The position numbers and the translations under genes were made by a program. Positions 46,153 to 56,298 of a stretch of DNA of 63,365 nt are shown here, piece after piece (the first letter of the stretch is position 1; each line of letters begins with the position of its first letter). The notes beneath the pieces were generated by a model. It was not told where the DNA came from. It made no database searches and was given only the letters and a program-made list of their open reading frames with translations. The stretch comes from Stentor roeselii (taxonomy: Eukaryota > Ciliophora > Heterotrichea > Heterotrichida > Stentoridae): NCBI GenBank assembly GCA_006503475.1, contig RSEH01000269.1, forward strand, positions 1-63,365. Direction: 5' to 3'.

Positions 46153-46656
46153 GCATAATTACGATATTCTGGATATTGATGGTTTCATTTTGAATTATTT
46201 TCTGTGATTTTTCTCAGGTAACTTGGTTTTTCTGGTTGGAAGTAGAGGGGTCAAGGATTGGCTTTGGATGAGTGGCTTGGAAGAGTTTTAAGTGTTTTTA
46301 AGGGAGGAAATAAGAGGATTTGTTAGAGTTTTAAGTTGATTGATTCTTGGATGAGATCTAAGAGTTTATTCCCTGAAGGGGTTTATTATAAATGCTTGTT
46401 TAAATGAACGACGTATAAATAAAATGGTGGAGGTTTTCATCTTAGGTTCTTTTATTATTACAAATCCTTAAAAAACTTATAATCGTTAAATTTGACATCC
46501 TCTTAAAGAAGTCAAAAGGTTGCAAGTTAAATCTTCTTATATTTTTATTTTAATCATTTTTTCCTTCCATAAAGGTTTTCCTCCCTGTTTCATTCCAAGG
46601 CGATTAAAATATCATCATTTCGTTTAAGTAAAAATGTAACGATTCATCTAAAAAAC
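46153..46656. other. Intergenic between the two zinc-finger genes
   Basis: No gene. G-rich on the plus strand after the first gene (46,200-46,390), then AT-rich. Confidence 0.5.
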
Positions 46657-47091
46657 ATGAAAAAACTAGACACGTTACCCTTCAAGAGCCTTCAAAACCA
46701 AATAAGTCCAACAGAAAGTCCTCCATTTTCAAACATCTGCTCCTTATGCCTTAAAAGCTTTTCTTCGAAGCACTGCTTGAAAGAGCACTCATACAAGCAT
46801 ATGAAAATAAAACCTTACAAGTGTTCAACTTGTTCAAAGTTCTTTCGGCATGCAAGTCAACTCTCTGTTCACAAAAAATCCCATTTAAAACAAAAACCTT
46901 CCAACTTTTTAAGTCTTTCTGTTGTTGAAGAAGTTCTTGGAAAATCAATTTTTGAATTGAGTAATGAACAAGTTTTATTGCCGAATTTACATGAATTTTT
47001 TTTATTTAGCCTGCAAATGTGTCTAAACTTGATTTCGGCGCCGGATTCGAAAGGGTTATTTGAGACTCGTGGTTTCTTTTTTGATGAATAA
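46657..47091 (+). CDS. Small C2H2 zinc-finger protein, two fingers (copy 2)
   Basis: A 144-residue protein with two C2H2 fingers at about residues 30-80: ICSLCLKSFSSKHCLKEHSYKH and YKCSTCSKFFRHASQLSVHKKSH, linked by MKIKPY. The recognition-helix residues are close to those of the 45730 gene (KHCLxEHSYKH, RHASQ), so both may bind similar DNA. The C-terminal 60 residues are hydrophobic and acidic (VVEEVLGKSIFELSNEQ...) and could act in protein contacts. No intron found. Confidence 0.75.
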   Translation: MKKLDTLPFKSLQNQISPTESPPFSNICSLCLKSFSSKHCLKEHSYKHMKIKPYKCSTCSKFFRHASQLSVHKKSHLKQKPSNFLSLSVVEEVLGKSIFELSNEQVLLPNLHEFFLFSLQMCLNLISAPDSKGLFETRGFFFDE

Positions 47092-47760
47092 TAAAAATGG
47101 TTATTTGAATTAATGAATTAGCTTTTTTTAGCTTAAGACTCTTATGATTTAAAATTATTGAAATAGACTTCAAGGAAGAAATATAAGAAAATAATTTAGG
47201 GTTTTAATCTTTTGTTCATGAACTGTTGGATTATTGTGTCTAAGGATTAAGATTCTGATGATTCGGGAATAAAAGTTAACTAAATTTTTAATAACTTTGG
47301 TGAACTTTGATATTCGGTACTGAATGAAGATTTTTATTTAGTTGTTAAAAAGTATACCGATGACCTTATTTATAAACTTATCAGTGATCCTTCCAATTAA
47401 ATACTTATTTAACTTTCATGACTTTGATAGAATTCAGTGAATCGATCTTCCTAATCACCTAACCATCCACCTTAGGGGAGATTTTTCAAGAGACAAATGG
47501 TTGAATTTATAATAATGTTGATCTAATAGATTAAACAGATTTAAACACGTTACAACTATGAATAAAATATGCCCTAAATATACTTAGGTTTCATCTAAGA
47601 AGCACCTTTGCATGATTACTACTCCTAACACCAATCTTATAAAGTAAATTCCAAACCTTTAAAATAATCATCTTATAAACAATTTTTATCCCTTCAAAAA
47701 CTAACCCATTCCCACCCATCCCTAAAAATTCTTCATTCAAACTCACCTATATAATTAAAT
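47092..47760. other. Intergenic between convergent genes
   Basis: No gene recognised. The end next to the minus-strand TPR gene (47,640-47,760) is C-rich on the plus strand, i.e. G-rich downstream of that gene on its own strand. Confidence 0.5.
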
Positions 47761-49164
47761 TCATCCTAAGTTTACAGCCCTCTGAACATTAAAATTCGTC
47801 AAAGGTCTCTCTTTTCCAGAGTGATTCCTATTCCGAAACATCGTCAAAGGCACCAACTGAATCTGATACTCTCCCGAACTGCCTTCAATCCCAGGGTTAA
47901 ACTCAAACATAATCAACTCCTTATCCTCCCTGCCCTCTCTTCCCTCTCTTCCCTCATTTTTTTCCCTTCCCTCTCTTAAATCACGAGCTTCTTTCATCTT
48001 ACTCACTCCACTAATCTCCGAATGAAAAGAGTCCCGTGACATCCTTTTCGGAAGTTTCGAAGGCAAAACAGCAGGACTGAACTTCATCTTTTCTCCTCTT
48101 CTTGGCTCACTTCGGAAGCCGCTTTCAACTGCTCGATTTCTTGGTGGCTTATCGAAAATTTTATTACTTTCCCACCATGGTTTCACCACGTTAGACCTGG
48201 GTGTGCTTTTGCAAGCTCTTCTTGAGACTCTAGAAGATTCTAGTCGTTCTTTACTTTTGACTGGCTTATAAGAAGCAATTGAATCATCTTCTCCATGGTC
48301 TTGTTCGCCTTCTAATTCAGAAACTCGAATAAGTGGAGTGTTAGATGAGATGAGAGGCATGAAAGTCGTCACAAATAAAACTTTTGAATAGATTTCAGTG
48401 ATCAAGAAGTCTTCTTTAACTGAAATTTTTGATGATACTCTTGAGAGGAAGTCCGAAACTAGCTTAAAACATAAGGAATTCGCTTCTAACTGACTTTTAC
48501 AGTCCTCGCACATCGCCTGGGCTTCGGATAACTCGTTTTCACTGACAATTTTAAGACCTGCCAGCGACATGACGATGAGAGTGTATAAGTTCTGTGATGA
48601 ATTTTTGCTCATTTTGCTTTCGATTATTCCTTGAATCACTTTATTTAGAATGCTTGCTGCTGACTCGAGGTATTCTTTTGCGTCGGCGAATTTTCGGAGT
48701 TTCCAAAGAGTGACGAAGGTGATCATTTGAACACATAATTCGACATCTGCACTTAGGTACTCTTCACTTTCTTTGATCAGAACCATGAAGCTTTGGGCTT
48801 CGAAGATGAGTTTGATAGAAGCTGGAAACTGTCCAACCCTAAATAAAAGTTACTTATGGAACAACAAAGCCAAGTTACAAGAAGTAACAAGACTTCCTTG
48901 CCACAGTCGATCCGAATTAGATCCATATCTTTTAAGTCCTTTATCAGCTTCACTAGCCTTCCTCAGCAAGTCAAGTGCGCGGTTGTGGAGGTTATACTGT
49001 TCAAAAATGATGCTAAGCGAGTTGCAGAGAGTAATGAGCTTTTTATATGACTTAGATATGTCCAAACTACGAAACCCGAGCAATTCCGGCAGTCTTTTTG
49101 TGCTAGTTTCAAGTTTAGAAACCATTTCAAGCACTTGGTCAATGCTGTGGTACTTTCTTTTCAT
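47761..49164 (-). CDS. TPR-like helical protein with disordered tail
   Basis: 462 residues after removing the intron at 48839-48853. The first 270 residues are paired helices of TPR type (YNLHNRALDLLRKASEA, SLVTSCNLALLFHKVGQFPASIKLIFEAQSF, KFADAKEYLESAASILNKVI). The last 190 residues are Ser/Arg/Glu-rich and low complexity (EGREKNEGREGREGREDKE). TPR proteins hold complexes together; no partner can be named. Its ATG is 10 bp after the stop of the gene upstream on the same strand (49175-50335). A second 15-mer with full intron consensus (48486-48500) would create a stop if spliced and is treated as coding. Confidence 0.7.
48839..48853 (-). other. 15-nt intron in the TPR gene
   Basis: GTAACTTTTATTTAG, phase 2. 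Splicing joins ALLFHK to VGQFPASIKLIF and removes an in-frame TAA. Confidence 0.9.
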
Positions 49165-49174
49165 TTATTAGTAA

Positions 49175-50335
49175 TTAACAACTACGTTTAGAAGAACTTT
49201 TGCAGGACTGTCCCAGGTTTGGCTGAAAAAAACACTCTTGAAGCTCGATCTGCTCTTTTTGCTCTCGAGCAGCAGCCATTCTACGAATGGAGTCGTTTTT
49301 TTTACTTACACAGCGATCATAAAGGTCTGGAATAGAATGAATCGTCTTCGCACGAGTCTTAACTTCAGGTTTTTGCTCAATTTTATTCTTACTTGGAATT
49401 AAAATGAAATTTTTATCATTCAAAGTTAAAAATTTCATCAAAATTTCCATCGCATCAAAAAATTCCTGAAAATTTAAAGTTTCGTTCATGGTTTTCATCT
49501 CTTCAATAACAGGAGAAATGATTGAAATTTCTTTAGTTTTAGGAGCATCTTGCACTGTGAGTGCCGTGATTCTTCCGGAATTATCTGGATTAAGCATTTG
49601 GAAGATTCTGGAATACGATTTTTCTTTCATCTTTCTTATAAGTTGATCTGAACGATTAGGACTGCCTAAATTGATGATTTTCTTTTGTGGATCTGGAGAT
49701 GTTTGATTGGATTTTCCTTGAAGGCCTGGGCGAGGACTGTTTCTTGATCGAGGAGGGGATTCCAATGCTTTTGAATTGAAAAGATAAGGCGATAAGGCAA
49801 AGTTTTTCGAGTCTGCAGGGCGAAGAAGGCTACTGTAGGACTTTTTATGAGTGCCTAAAGTCTTAGAAAGCACTTTTGACTGTAGATCTTTTGTCTCTGG
49901 GGGAAGAGCAAGTGAAGATTTCTTAACACTTGGCTTATAAAGACAAGTTTTTAACTGTCTTACCTGCTTCAACTCCTTCGTTTTTTCCTTTTCTTTAATA
50001 TTAGGAGAAAACTTCAAAGTACTTTCAGTTAAGTCTCCAGGAGTAGAAGAGCCATGACCAGTGCTAAGAGTTGCTTGAAGAGGTAAAGCGAGCAGAGCTC
50101 GCTTTGGTAGATTTAAAAGGTTTTTCTCGATTTCATCTGCAAGTAAGATCTTCGCCTTAGCTCCCAGTTGATGTTTAGTGCAAAAGTCAAGAGCGAGTTG
50201 TTCCGGGTTACTTGCGACATTGATTTTGATTGAGTCTTTCCTGCCATCGCCGATGTCAACCGAGATGGTAAGAAGATCATCAGCACTTGAAGAAGCCGAT
50301 AATTTATCAGATAAAATTTCTAATTCCATGTTCAA
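49175..50335 (-). CDS. Conserved hypothetical protein with ubiquitin/PB1-like N-terminal motif
   Basis: A 386-residue protein. Residues about 20-65 (LLTISVDIGDGRKDSIKINV ... PEQLALDFCTKHQL) match a motif often seen at the ends of protist proteins, a small beta-grasp-like unit. The middle is Lys/Ser/Pro-rich and probably disordered. About residues 230-310 may form an EF-hand-like or helical unit (IFQMLNPDNSGRITALTVQD looks like a degenerate calcium loop D-x-N-x-S). The C-terminus has DLYDRCVSKKNDSIRRMAAAREQKEQ and ECFFQPNLG, another common protist motif. Function unknown. It is divergent from Rpn7 with 99 bp between ATGs. Confidence 0.65.
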   Translation of the reverse strand: MNMELEILSDKLSASSSADDLLTISVDIGDGRKDSIKINVASNPEQLALDFCTKHQLGAKAKILLADEIEKNLLNLPKRALLALPLQATLSTGHGSSTPGDLTESTLKFSPNIKEKEKTKELKQVRQLKTCLYKPSVKKSSLALPPETKDLQSKVLSKTLGTHKKSYSSLLRPADSKNFALSPYLFNSKALESPPRSRNSPRPGLQGKSNQTSPDPQKKIINLGSPNRSDQLIRKMKEKSYSRIFQMLNPDNSGRITALTVQDAPKTKEISIISPVIEEMKTMNETLNFQEFFDAMEILMKFLTLNDKNFILIPSKNKIEQKPEVKTRAKTIHSIPDLYDRCVSKKNDSIRRMAAAREQKEQIELQECFFQPNLGQSCKSSSKRSC

Positions 50336-50434
50336 ATTATAGCACCTGACATTAAATGATGAATCATAAAATTATCATCCACTATTCATTAAATTCTTCA
50401 CCTTCTTACTCCCACTACTAATGGAACAATAAAA

Positions 50435-51460
50435 ATGAGTCTCACACGGACCAAGTCCACACAAGACACCACCTCAAAAGAAGAGACTCTTCGCAAGCAA
50501 GAAGAAAGTACCTCAGAAACTCCAGAAGCTCTTTCAAAGCTTTATTTAAAACTGAAAGAAGCTGAACAGAACTTCTCAGATATCGACATTCGTGACGCGC
50601 TTATTGAAATCGGAGACTATTTCATGGAACTTGGAAATTTTGACAGAAGTCTGTCGAACTACAACTTGGCCTACGAGAAAGCCGCGACAACTGACGCGAA
50701 GCTTGACTTGACTCTTAAAGTAATGCTTGTGGCCTTTAAAACGCATTCAAGGGACCAGCTGAAGAAACAAGTGGAACAAGCGAACCTTTTATTCGAAGAC
50801 GGCGGGGACTGGGAGAAGAAGAACCGGTTCAAGGCTTATGAAGCTGTTTATTTCATGATGATGAGAAATTTCAAACAAGCGGCGGAGAACTTTTTAGACA
50901 TTCTTGCGACTTTTACCTCGACTGAGCTGGTTTCCTTTACGACTTTTATAAAATACACTGTTTTGACGAGTATTGTTTCACTAGATCGAGCGACAATTGG
51001 GAAGAAAATCGTGAATTCTCCTGAAGTTCTTTCAGTGATTCATGAAGTCCCTGAAGTCCAAAACCTTCTAAACGGGCTTTATCGATGTGACTATCAACAG
51101 TTCTTTAAAGCCCTCAGTCAAGTCATCACCATTGTCGAGCAAGACGAGTACATCAGTCAACATTCTCGATACTGGGCAAGAGAAATGAGAGTTGTGGCTT
51201 ATTCTCAATTTTTAGAGTCATATCGAAGTGTCACTCTAGTCAGCATGGCTCAGAACTTCGGGGTCAGTGTCAGCTTTATTGATAAAGAACTCTGCGAATT
51301 TATCTATCTTGGAAGACTTGCTTGTAAAATTGATAAAGTCTCAGGGGTCATTGAAAGTTGCAGACCGGACTCGAGAAGCTCGGTTTTCAATCATATTGTT
51401 AAAGATGGGGACTTTTTGTTGAACAGGCTTCAGAAACTGGCAAGGATGATGGATGTTTAG
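50435..51460 (+). CDS. RPN7: 26S proteasome regulatory subunit Rpn7 (PSMD6)
   Basis: 341 residues. The helical repeats (EIGDYFMELGNFDRSLSNYNLAYEKA, ANLLFEDGGDWEKKNRFKAYEAVYFMMMRNFKQAAENFLDILATF) and the PCI domain (AYSQFLESYRSVTLVSMAQNFGVSVSFIDKELCEFIYLGRLACKIDKVSGVIE) match Rpn7, ending in the typical RLQKLARMMDV helix. Rpn7 is a lid subunit of the 19S regulatory particle and helps hold the deubiquitinase Rpn11. The N-terminus is about 50 residues shorter than in animals; the start MSLTRTKSTQ has a short leader. No intron: a GTA...TAG 15-mer at 50970-50984 lacks A10 and lies inside a conserved helix. Confidence 0.93.
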   Translation: MSLTRTKSTQDTTSKEETLRKQEESTSETPEALSKLYLKLKEAEQNFSDIDIRDALIEIGDYFMELGNFDRSLSNYNLAYEKAATTDAKLDLTLKVMLVAFKTHSRDQLKKQVEQANLLFEDGGDWEKKNRFKAYEAVYFMMMRNFKQAAENFLDILATFTSTELVSFTTFIKYTVLTSIVSLDRATIGKKIVNSPEVLSVIHEVPEVQNLLNGLYRCDYQQFFKALSQVITIVEQDEYISQHSRYWAREMRVVAYSQFLESYRSVTLVSMAQNFGVSVSFIDKELCEFIYLGRLACKIDKVSGVIESCRPDSRSSVFNHIVKDGDFLLNRLQKLARMMDV

Positions 51461-51478
51461 ATTGATAGATAGATAAAT

Positions 51479-52114
51479 ATGAGTGATGATGACTTTGGAG
51501 ACTTTGAAGAAGCTTTACCGAAAAGTTTAGAAGTTTTGTTGGATTCTGCTGGAAGACCTGTTGATTTACTTCCGAGTGTAGAGGTTATTTAGGTTAAGTT
51601 TGTGATCAATGACCTGGGGTCTTGTGTTGAGGACTTGGTTTTAGGAGAAGGTGTTAAATTCATTGATTTTGATTCTCGGTTTCAAAGAGTGGTTAGGGAT
51701 GATGACTTGAAGAATCATGGAAATAAAGAAACGCAGGTTAATTCGCCGAGGTTGAAACAACTGAATCATGTTCTTTCTCTTGTGAAATCAACACATGATT
51801 TAAATTCAGATCATTCGAAGAACAATATCGCAGAATTACTTGTTAAACAAGGAGAAGTCTTTTGTAGAGAGATCTGGCCAGGACTAAGCATCAGGAATAT
51901 TTTTTTTAAACATTGCAATATCAATGAAACTTTAAACACTGTCAATGATACTCTGCCTGTCATGACTGAAATGGATGCAGACACTGCAAAGACTTTTACA
52001 ACTGAAACGAAAAAAATGACTGCGAAAGATATTCTTGGAAATGATGTTCCTGACTTGAGCTTCATGTTGGCAAGTAACATTCAATGGCCGCCTGAGTATT
52101 TAAATCAGATCTAG
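51479..52114 (+). CDS. Acidic protein with DDFGDF start, unknown
   Basis: 206 residues after removing the intron at 51578-51592. It begins MSDDDFGDFEEALP, the kind of acidic Phe motif found in clathrin-adaptor partners such as aftiphilin, but no other part supports that link. The remainder is helical and ends SFMLASNIQWPPEYLNQI. The ATG is only 18 bp after the Rpn7 stop on the same strand. Role unknown; trafficking is only a suggestion from the N-terminal motif. Confidence 0.6.
51578..51592 (+). other. 15-nt intron
   Basis: GTAGAGGTTATTTAG, phase 0, between DLLPS and VKFVINDL. It contains an in-frame TAG and A at position 10. The only intron here with G at position 4. Confidence 0.8.
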
Positions 52115-52213
52115 TTTGGAAAATCTAGAATTTGATTAGTTTCACTGTTTAAAGTCTTTATACAACTTTTTCGTGAATAGCTTCTGAATATTTCATGTTT
52201 AATCCATGTAAAA

Positions 52214-53779
52214 ATGAACGAATTCTCATCATTCCGTAGTCATCGGCCCAAAATAGCTTTTGTGAGCTCGAATCTTAAAACTGAAATGAAAATACCTTCG
52301 ATTCATAAATATAAACTCAGTCTTGAGCTGAAAAATTCGCCTGATAATTCTAGGAAAACTAAGCAGAATTCTACGAGATCTGGAATCAAAGTCAGTCCTG
52401 AATCGAATATTTTGCTTAGTGATAGAGCACCCAACACATCTCACCGCCAACTAGCAGGTTTTTTTTCAAGTCGTCATTCAAAAAACTCAAGTATGCCAAT
52501 AGAAAGTCCATACAACTCATCAAACCTGTTATTTAACGTTAAAAGTTCATCTAAAGGTAAAGTAGTTTCAAGTTCTTCAGCAAATCTTCAAGAAGTGAAG
52601 TTTCCCCTGAAAGGTTCAGAAGCCTTGAAGTTCAAAAACGACGTATTAAGTGAGTTTGAATTAAGAGAAATCATTCAATTTGAAGACGTTTTCTTCTTAG
52701 GCGGAAAAAACAAGATCCACGGAACAGTGAATGACCCGAACTGGGGCTACGACGACGACGAGTTCAACTACAAAATAGTCATCGGCGACCACTTCAACTA
52801 TCGCTACGAAGTCCTCAGTATTTTAGGAAAAGGCTCCTTTGGGCAAGTCTGCAAATGTCTCGACCACAAGACCCAAGAAGTAGTTGCATTAAAAGTCATT
52901 AAAAACAAGGCAAAATTCCACAAACAAGGCGCTGTTGAAGTAAAAGTTTTAAGACATTTGAATGATCATGACCCTGAAGATACTCAGAATGTTGCAAGGA
53001 TTTTAGCGAGTTTCACTTTTCGCTCGCATCTTTGCATTATTTTTGAATTGCTTTCTATTAATTTGTATGAATTTTTGAAAATTAATCATTTTCAAGGATT
53101 GACTTTGGCACTTGTTAGATGTTTTGCTATTCAGATTTTAATGGCTTTGAAGTTTACAAGTTCACATAATATTATTCATTGTGACTTGAAACCGGAAAAT
53201 ATTCTTTTGAGGAACCCGACACGAGCGGCTATTAAGGTGATTGATTATGGGTCTTCTTGCTTTGCACCTGAACAGATTTATACTTATATTCAGTCGCGAT
53301 TTTATAGAGCGCCGGAGATTATGCTGGGAATTCCTTATACTCCAGCTATTGATATTTGGAGTTATGGATGTATCCTGCTCGAGCTTTACACAGGTTACCC
53401 AATCTTCCCAGGCGAGAGTGAAACAGACCAAATGCTCCGAATAATGGAGATCCTGGGTCCTCCAAACTCGAATCTTCTGCACTTATCAACAAGAAAAAAG
53501 CATTTTTTTGACTCAGACGAAAAGCCAAAGTTGATTCCAAACTCAAAAGGAAAACTAAGAATTCCAGGTTCCCGTCCATTAGACGAGATAATCGAAGTCC
53601 ACGACCCAGGTTTTTTAGACTTCGTGAAAAGTGCTCTAGTCTGGGACCCGAGAGAGCGAGCGACAGCAGAAGAGCTAAGCAAGCATTTTTGGTTGAATGA
53701 AAACCATTCAAGTAAGAGAAACCATCGAAAGTCGAATTCGTTTTTCAATGACGAGTATTCCAACAAAAGGTTTCACTAG
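52214..53779 (+). CDS. DYRK-family protein kinase
   Basis: 521 residues. A Ser-rich N-terminus of about 150 residues precedes a DYRK homology box (YDDDEFNYKIVIGDHFNYRYEV) and a kinase domain (about residues 198-495). Visible residues: GKGSFGQV loop, Lys227 (VALKVIKNK), HCDLKPEN with Asp324 (the HCD form typical of DYRK), DYG in place of DFG (VIDYGSSC), the activation loop YTYIQSRFYRAPE with Tyr356-x-Tyr358 where DYRKs autophosphorylate, and a CMGC insert. Closest to the DYRK2/Pom1 class by the DH box and HCD. A constitutively active Ser/Thr kinase that sets cell polarity or growth in other eukaryotes. Stops 16 bp from the converging histidine kinase. Confidence 0.92.
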   Translation: MNEFSSFRSHRPKIAFVSSNLKTEMKIPSIHKYKLSLELKNSPDNSRKTKQNSTRSGIKVSPESNILLSDRAPNTSHRQLAGFFSSRHSKNSSMPIESPYNSSNLLFNVKSSSKGKVVSSSSANLQEVKFPLKGSEALKFKNDVLSEFELREIIQFEDVFFLGGKNKIHGTVNDPNWGYDDDEFNYKIVIGDHFNYRYEVLSILGKGSFGQVCKCLDHKTQEVVALKVIKNKAKFHKQGAVEVKVLRHLNDHDPEDTQNVARILASFTFRSHLCIIFELLSINLYEFLKINHFQGLTLALVRCFAIQILMALKFTSSHNIIHCDLKPENILLRNPTRAAIKVIDYGSSCFAPEQIYTYIQSRFYRAPEIMLGIPYTPAIDIWSYGCILLELYTGYPIFPGESETDQMLRIMEILGPPNSNLLHLSTRKKHFFDSDEKPKLIPNSKGKLRIPGSRPLDEIIEVHDPGFLDFVKSALVWDPRERATAEELSKHFWLNENHSSKRNHRKSNSFFNDEYSNKRFH

Positions 53780-53795
53780 TGTTTAAGTAGCTTAA

Positions 53796-56177
53796 TTATT
53801 TCAAGTATCGCTTGATGGTGCTTATGTAGTCTTCTCGCTTCACTGGCTTTGTTACTAAGTAAAAATTACGGCGAACTGTGATACCGGCTTCTGAACATTT
53901 CTTTAAATGAGACTCGTCATTGTCACCAGATATGCAAATTATTGGACTTGAGGCAATTCCTGAGGTTTTTTCAAATTCTCGAATTATCTTCGCAACTTCA
54001 AAGCCAGAAACATCTTCTAAATGTGCATCAAGGACTAAAACAGCGACTTCTTTATAGTTCTTTTTGTAAATTTCAATAAATTCTAAACCTTTTGAGCAAG
54101 TTTTATGTAAAATTTTTTCTTTTTCTAAGATTTTACTGAGAATGTCAAGAATAAACTTGTCATCGTCTAGGACTAGGACAGTTCCAAGGTTTTTTTGTAG
54201 AGTTTTTTCAGTCATGAAGTGAATTACCTTGTTTAAGTCCCGTTGTGTGAGAGGAGAGACGAGGGTTGAATAATTTTTGAACTTGAGAGGGATTCTGTCA
54301 AGTTTATTTTCAGGGACAAGAAGAATTATTGGAGACTTTTTTTCTTCATCGATTCTTTTTATTCGGTTCATGAGAGAGACAAGGTTGTCTGAAAGAAAGT
54401 TGATGCTGATGAAGATGAAGTGAAAGGAGCAGCTGTCAAGGTACTTAGTTGCGTGAATTGGAGAAATGCAAACTGATACTTTAACACCCTGCTCTTCTAA
54501 AGCTATTTTGTTGAGCTTTGTGTAGAGGTTGTCTAGAAGAAGAACGTCTAGTTTTTGACTTACTAAAGTGTTTTTTGGAAGACATGGCTCTTCTGAAACG
54601 AAAACTGAACAAGGAAGAGCTATTGTAAAAATACTACCTTCATTTATACGACTTTTCACTGATAAACTTCCTTTATAAACATTTAAAATCGTTTTTGAAA
54701 TCCAAAGTCCAAGTCCAGTCCCTCCATAAAGTTTAGAAATCGCTGAATTTGCCTGAGTGAAAGGATTGAATAGTTTCTTGCAGTTTTCATCAGAAATTCC
54801 GATGCCTGAATCCTGCACCTGAATAATAAGGGTTCCTTTGATTTCATTGTGGTACTTGCATATAAAGTGCTCCTGGTGAGTGTCTAGCAAAGAGTAGCTT
54901 TCTTTATGATTCGCTGCTCGAGACTCTCCGAAATCAGTTTGAATCGATTTATCAGTGAATTTTTCACCAATTTTCTCATTTAAAACAGGAGCAAGAGTCA
55001 CAGGGCCTTCATCTAAAGCACATCTTGGTTTGATACACATGAAATTTGAGTATTCACTTGTAAATTCATTTACCATTCCTGTTGCATCATAGTTCCAAAT
55101 CGCTTTAATCTTGACATAACCTTCTTCAGTGAATTTTATGGAATTACTGACTAAATTGATTAAAACCTGGGTAAGCCTTCCAGGGTCCAAAAGGACGAAA
55201 TTCGGTAAATTCGGGTCGATTTCTAAGAATAAAGTGAGACCCTTTCTGATACAAATAGTTTTACTGATGCTAAAAACTTTATGCAAAATCGCTCGAGGCT
55301 GAGCTTTTGAATACGCCGGTTGAAACATCTGAGCCTGTATTTTTGAAACATCTAGAACATTATTGATAAGATTAGAAAGAACTTCTCCACAATCCATTGC
55401 AGTTGAAATAAATTCTTTTGAGTGTTCAGGCATCAATTTGATATCATCTTTAATAAGTTCAAGTGATCCAAGCAGTCTATTTAATCCTTACGAGTTAAGT
55501 GGATTTCTAAATTCATGAGAAAATGCAGCGAAAAACATTTCAGCAGCTTGTTTAGCTTGTTTAGTCTCTTCAAGTAATTTATTCATGAGTTTCAAGTCAT
55601 TATTTGAACATTTGTGTATCCAAAGTGTAAGTCCAAAAACAGCGAAAAGATGTAAAGAGTTCATAAACTGAGTCCTTTTAATCACTCCAGTCAAGTACTC
55701 TTTATAAACATCAGGCGACATCATCTCAGTTTCACGAAAAATCGAGCTGTATTCATAAGGCAGTGAATAACAAAGCAAAAAAGAAACGAAACACCCTCCA
55801 AAGACGTACTTCTCCGAGGCAAGTACAAAGTAAGAAGGTATAAGTGACTGGTAAAAAGATAAAGAAATCGCATCTTCAGGCATGCACTGAGCGACTATCG
55901 CATTGTCAGCCATCCACCCGATGCACACGGCCATTCCGAAGAAGTCCCAACGGCCGAAGTGCTTCATTCCGATTGGAATGCTGAAAAAATAAAGTGACAT
56001 GACTGTGTTTAAAGATGAACAGTGAGAGTCTAATAGGACTGCGTAGTAAATCGTGCAAAGGCCACAGAGTACACTTAGAAGAACTATTAAACCGGACTTC
56101 GACTCGATACTTGTTCGCTCGACTAAGCCCATGTTAGTGTCTGGGTACCAGTATTTAAACCAGGATTTATTTTCCAT
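53796..56177 (-). CDS. Hybrid sensor histidine kinase
   Basis: 788 residues after removing the intron at 55477-55491. The N-terminal 190 residues hold about five membrane segments. Then HisKA with FSHEFRNPLNSLLG (His221), HATPase_c with N-box LINLVSNSIKFTEEGYV, G1 VQDSGIGIS, F/G2 NPFTQAN and GGTGLGLWISK, a degenerate receiver (LDVLLLDNLYTK... FIFISINFL, no phospho-Asp), and a complete C-terminal receiver with DDD at its start, Asp712 (VLVLDAHLED), Ser/Gly (ICISGD) and Lys772 (VTKPV). It should autophosphorylate and pass phosphate to its own receiver. The signal is not evident; there is no PAS or CHASE domain. The intron lies inside the H-box. Confidence 0.92.
55477..55491 (-). other. 15-nt intron in the histidine kinase H-box
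   Basis: GTAAGGATTAAATAG, phase 2. Splicing gives HEFRNPLNSLLGSLE, the usual H-box spacing. Confidence 0.92.
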
Positions 56178-56298
56178 TAATCTTTATTAGGGAAGGGATG
56201 AGGGATTTTAAAGAGTTTTTTCTAGAAGAATTTAGAAATGTGGGAAATTTTTACGATTTTTAGAGTGGTTGGATTTATTGAAGGGTTGTTTGTGAGAA

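Noticed and set aside
50970-50984. GTATTGTTTCACTAG as an intron in Rpn7
   Set aside because: Position 10 is C, there is no in-frame stop, and the segment belongs to a conserved Rpn7 helix.
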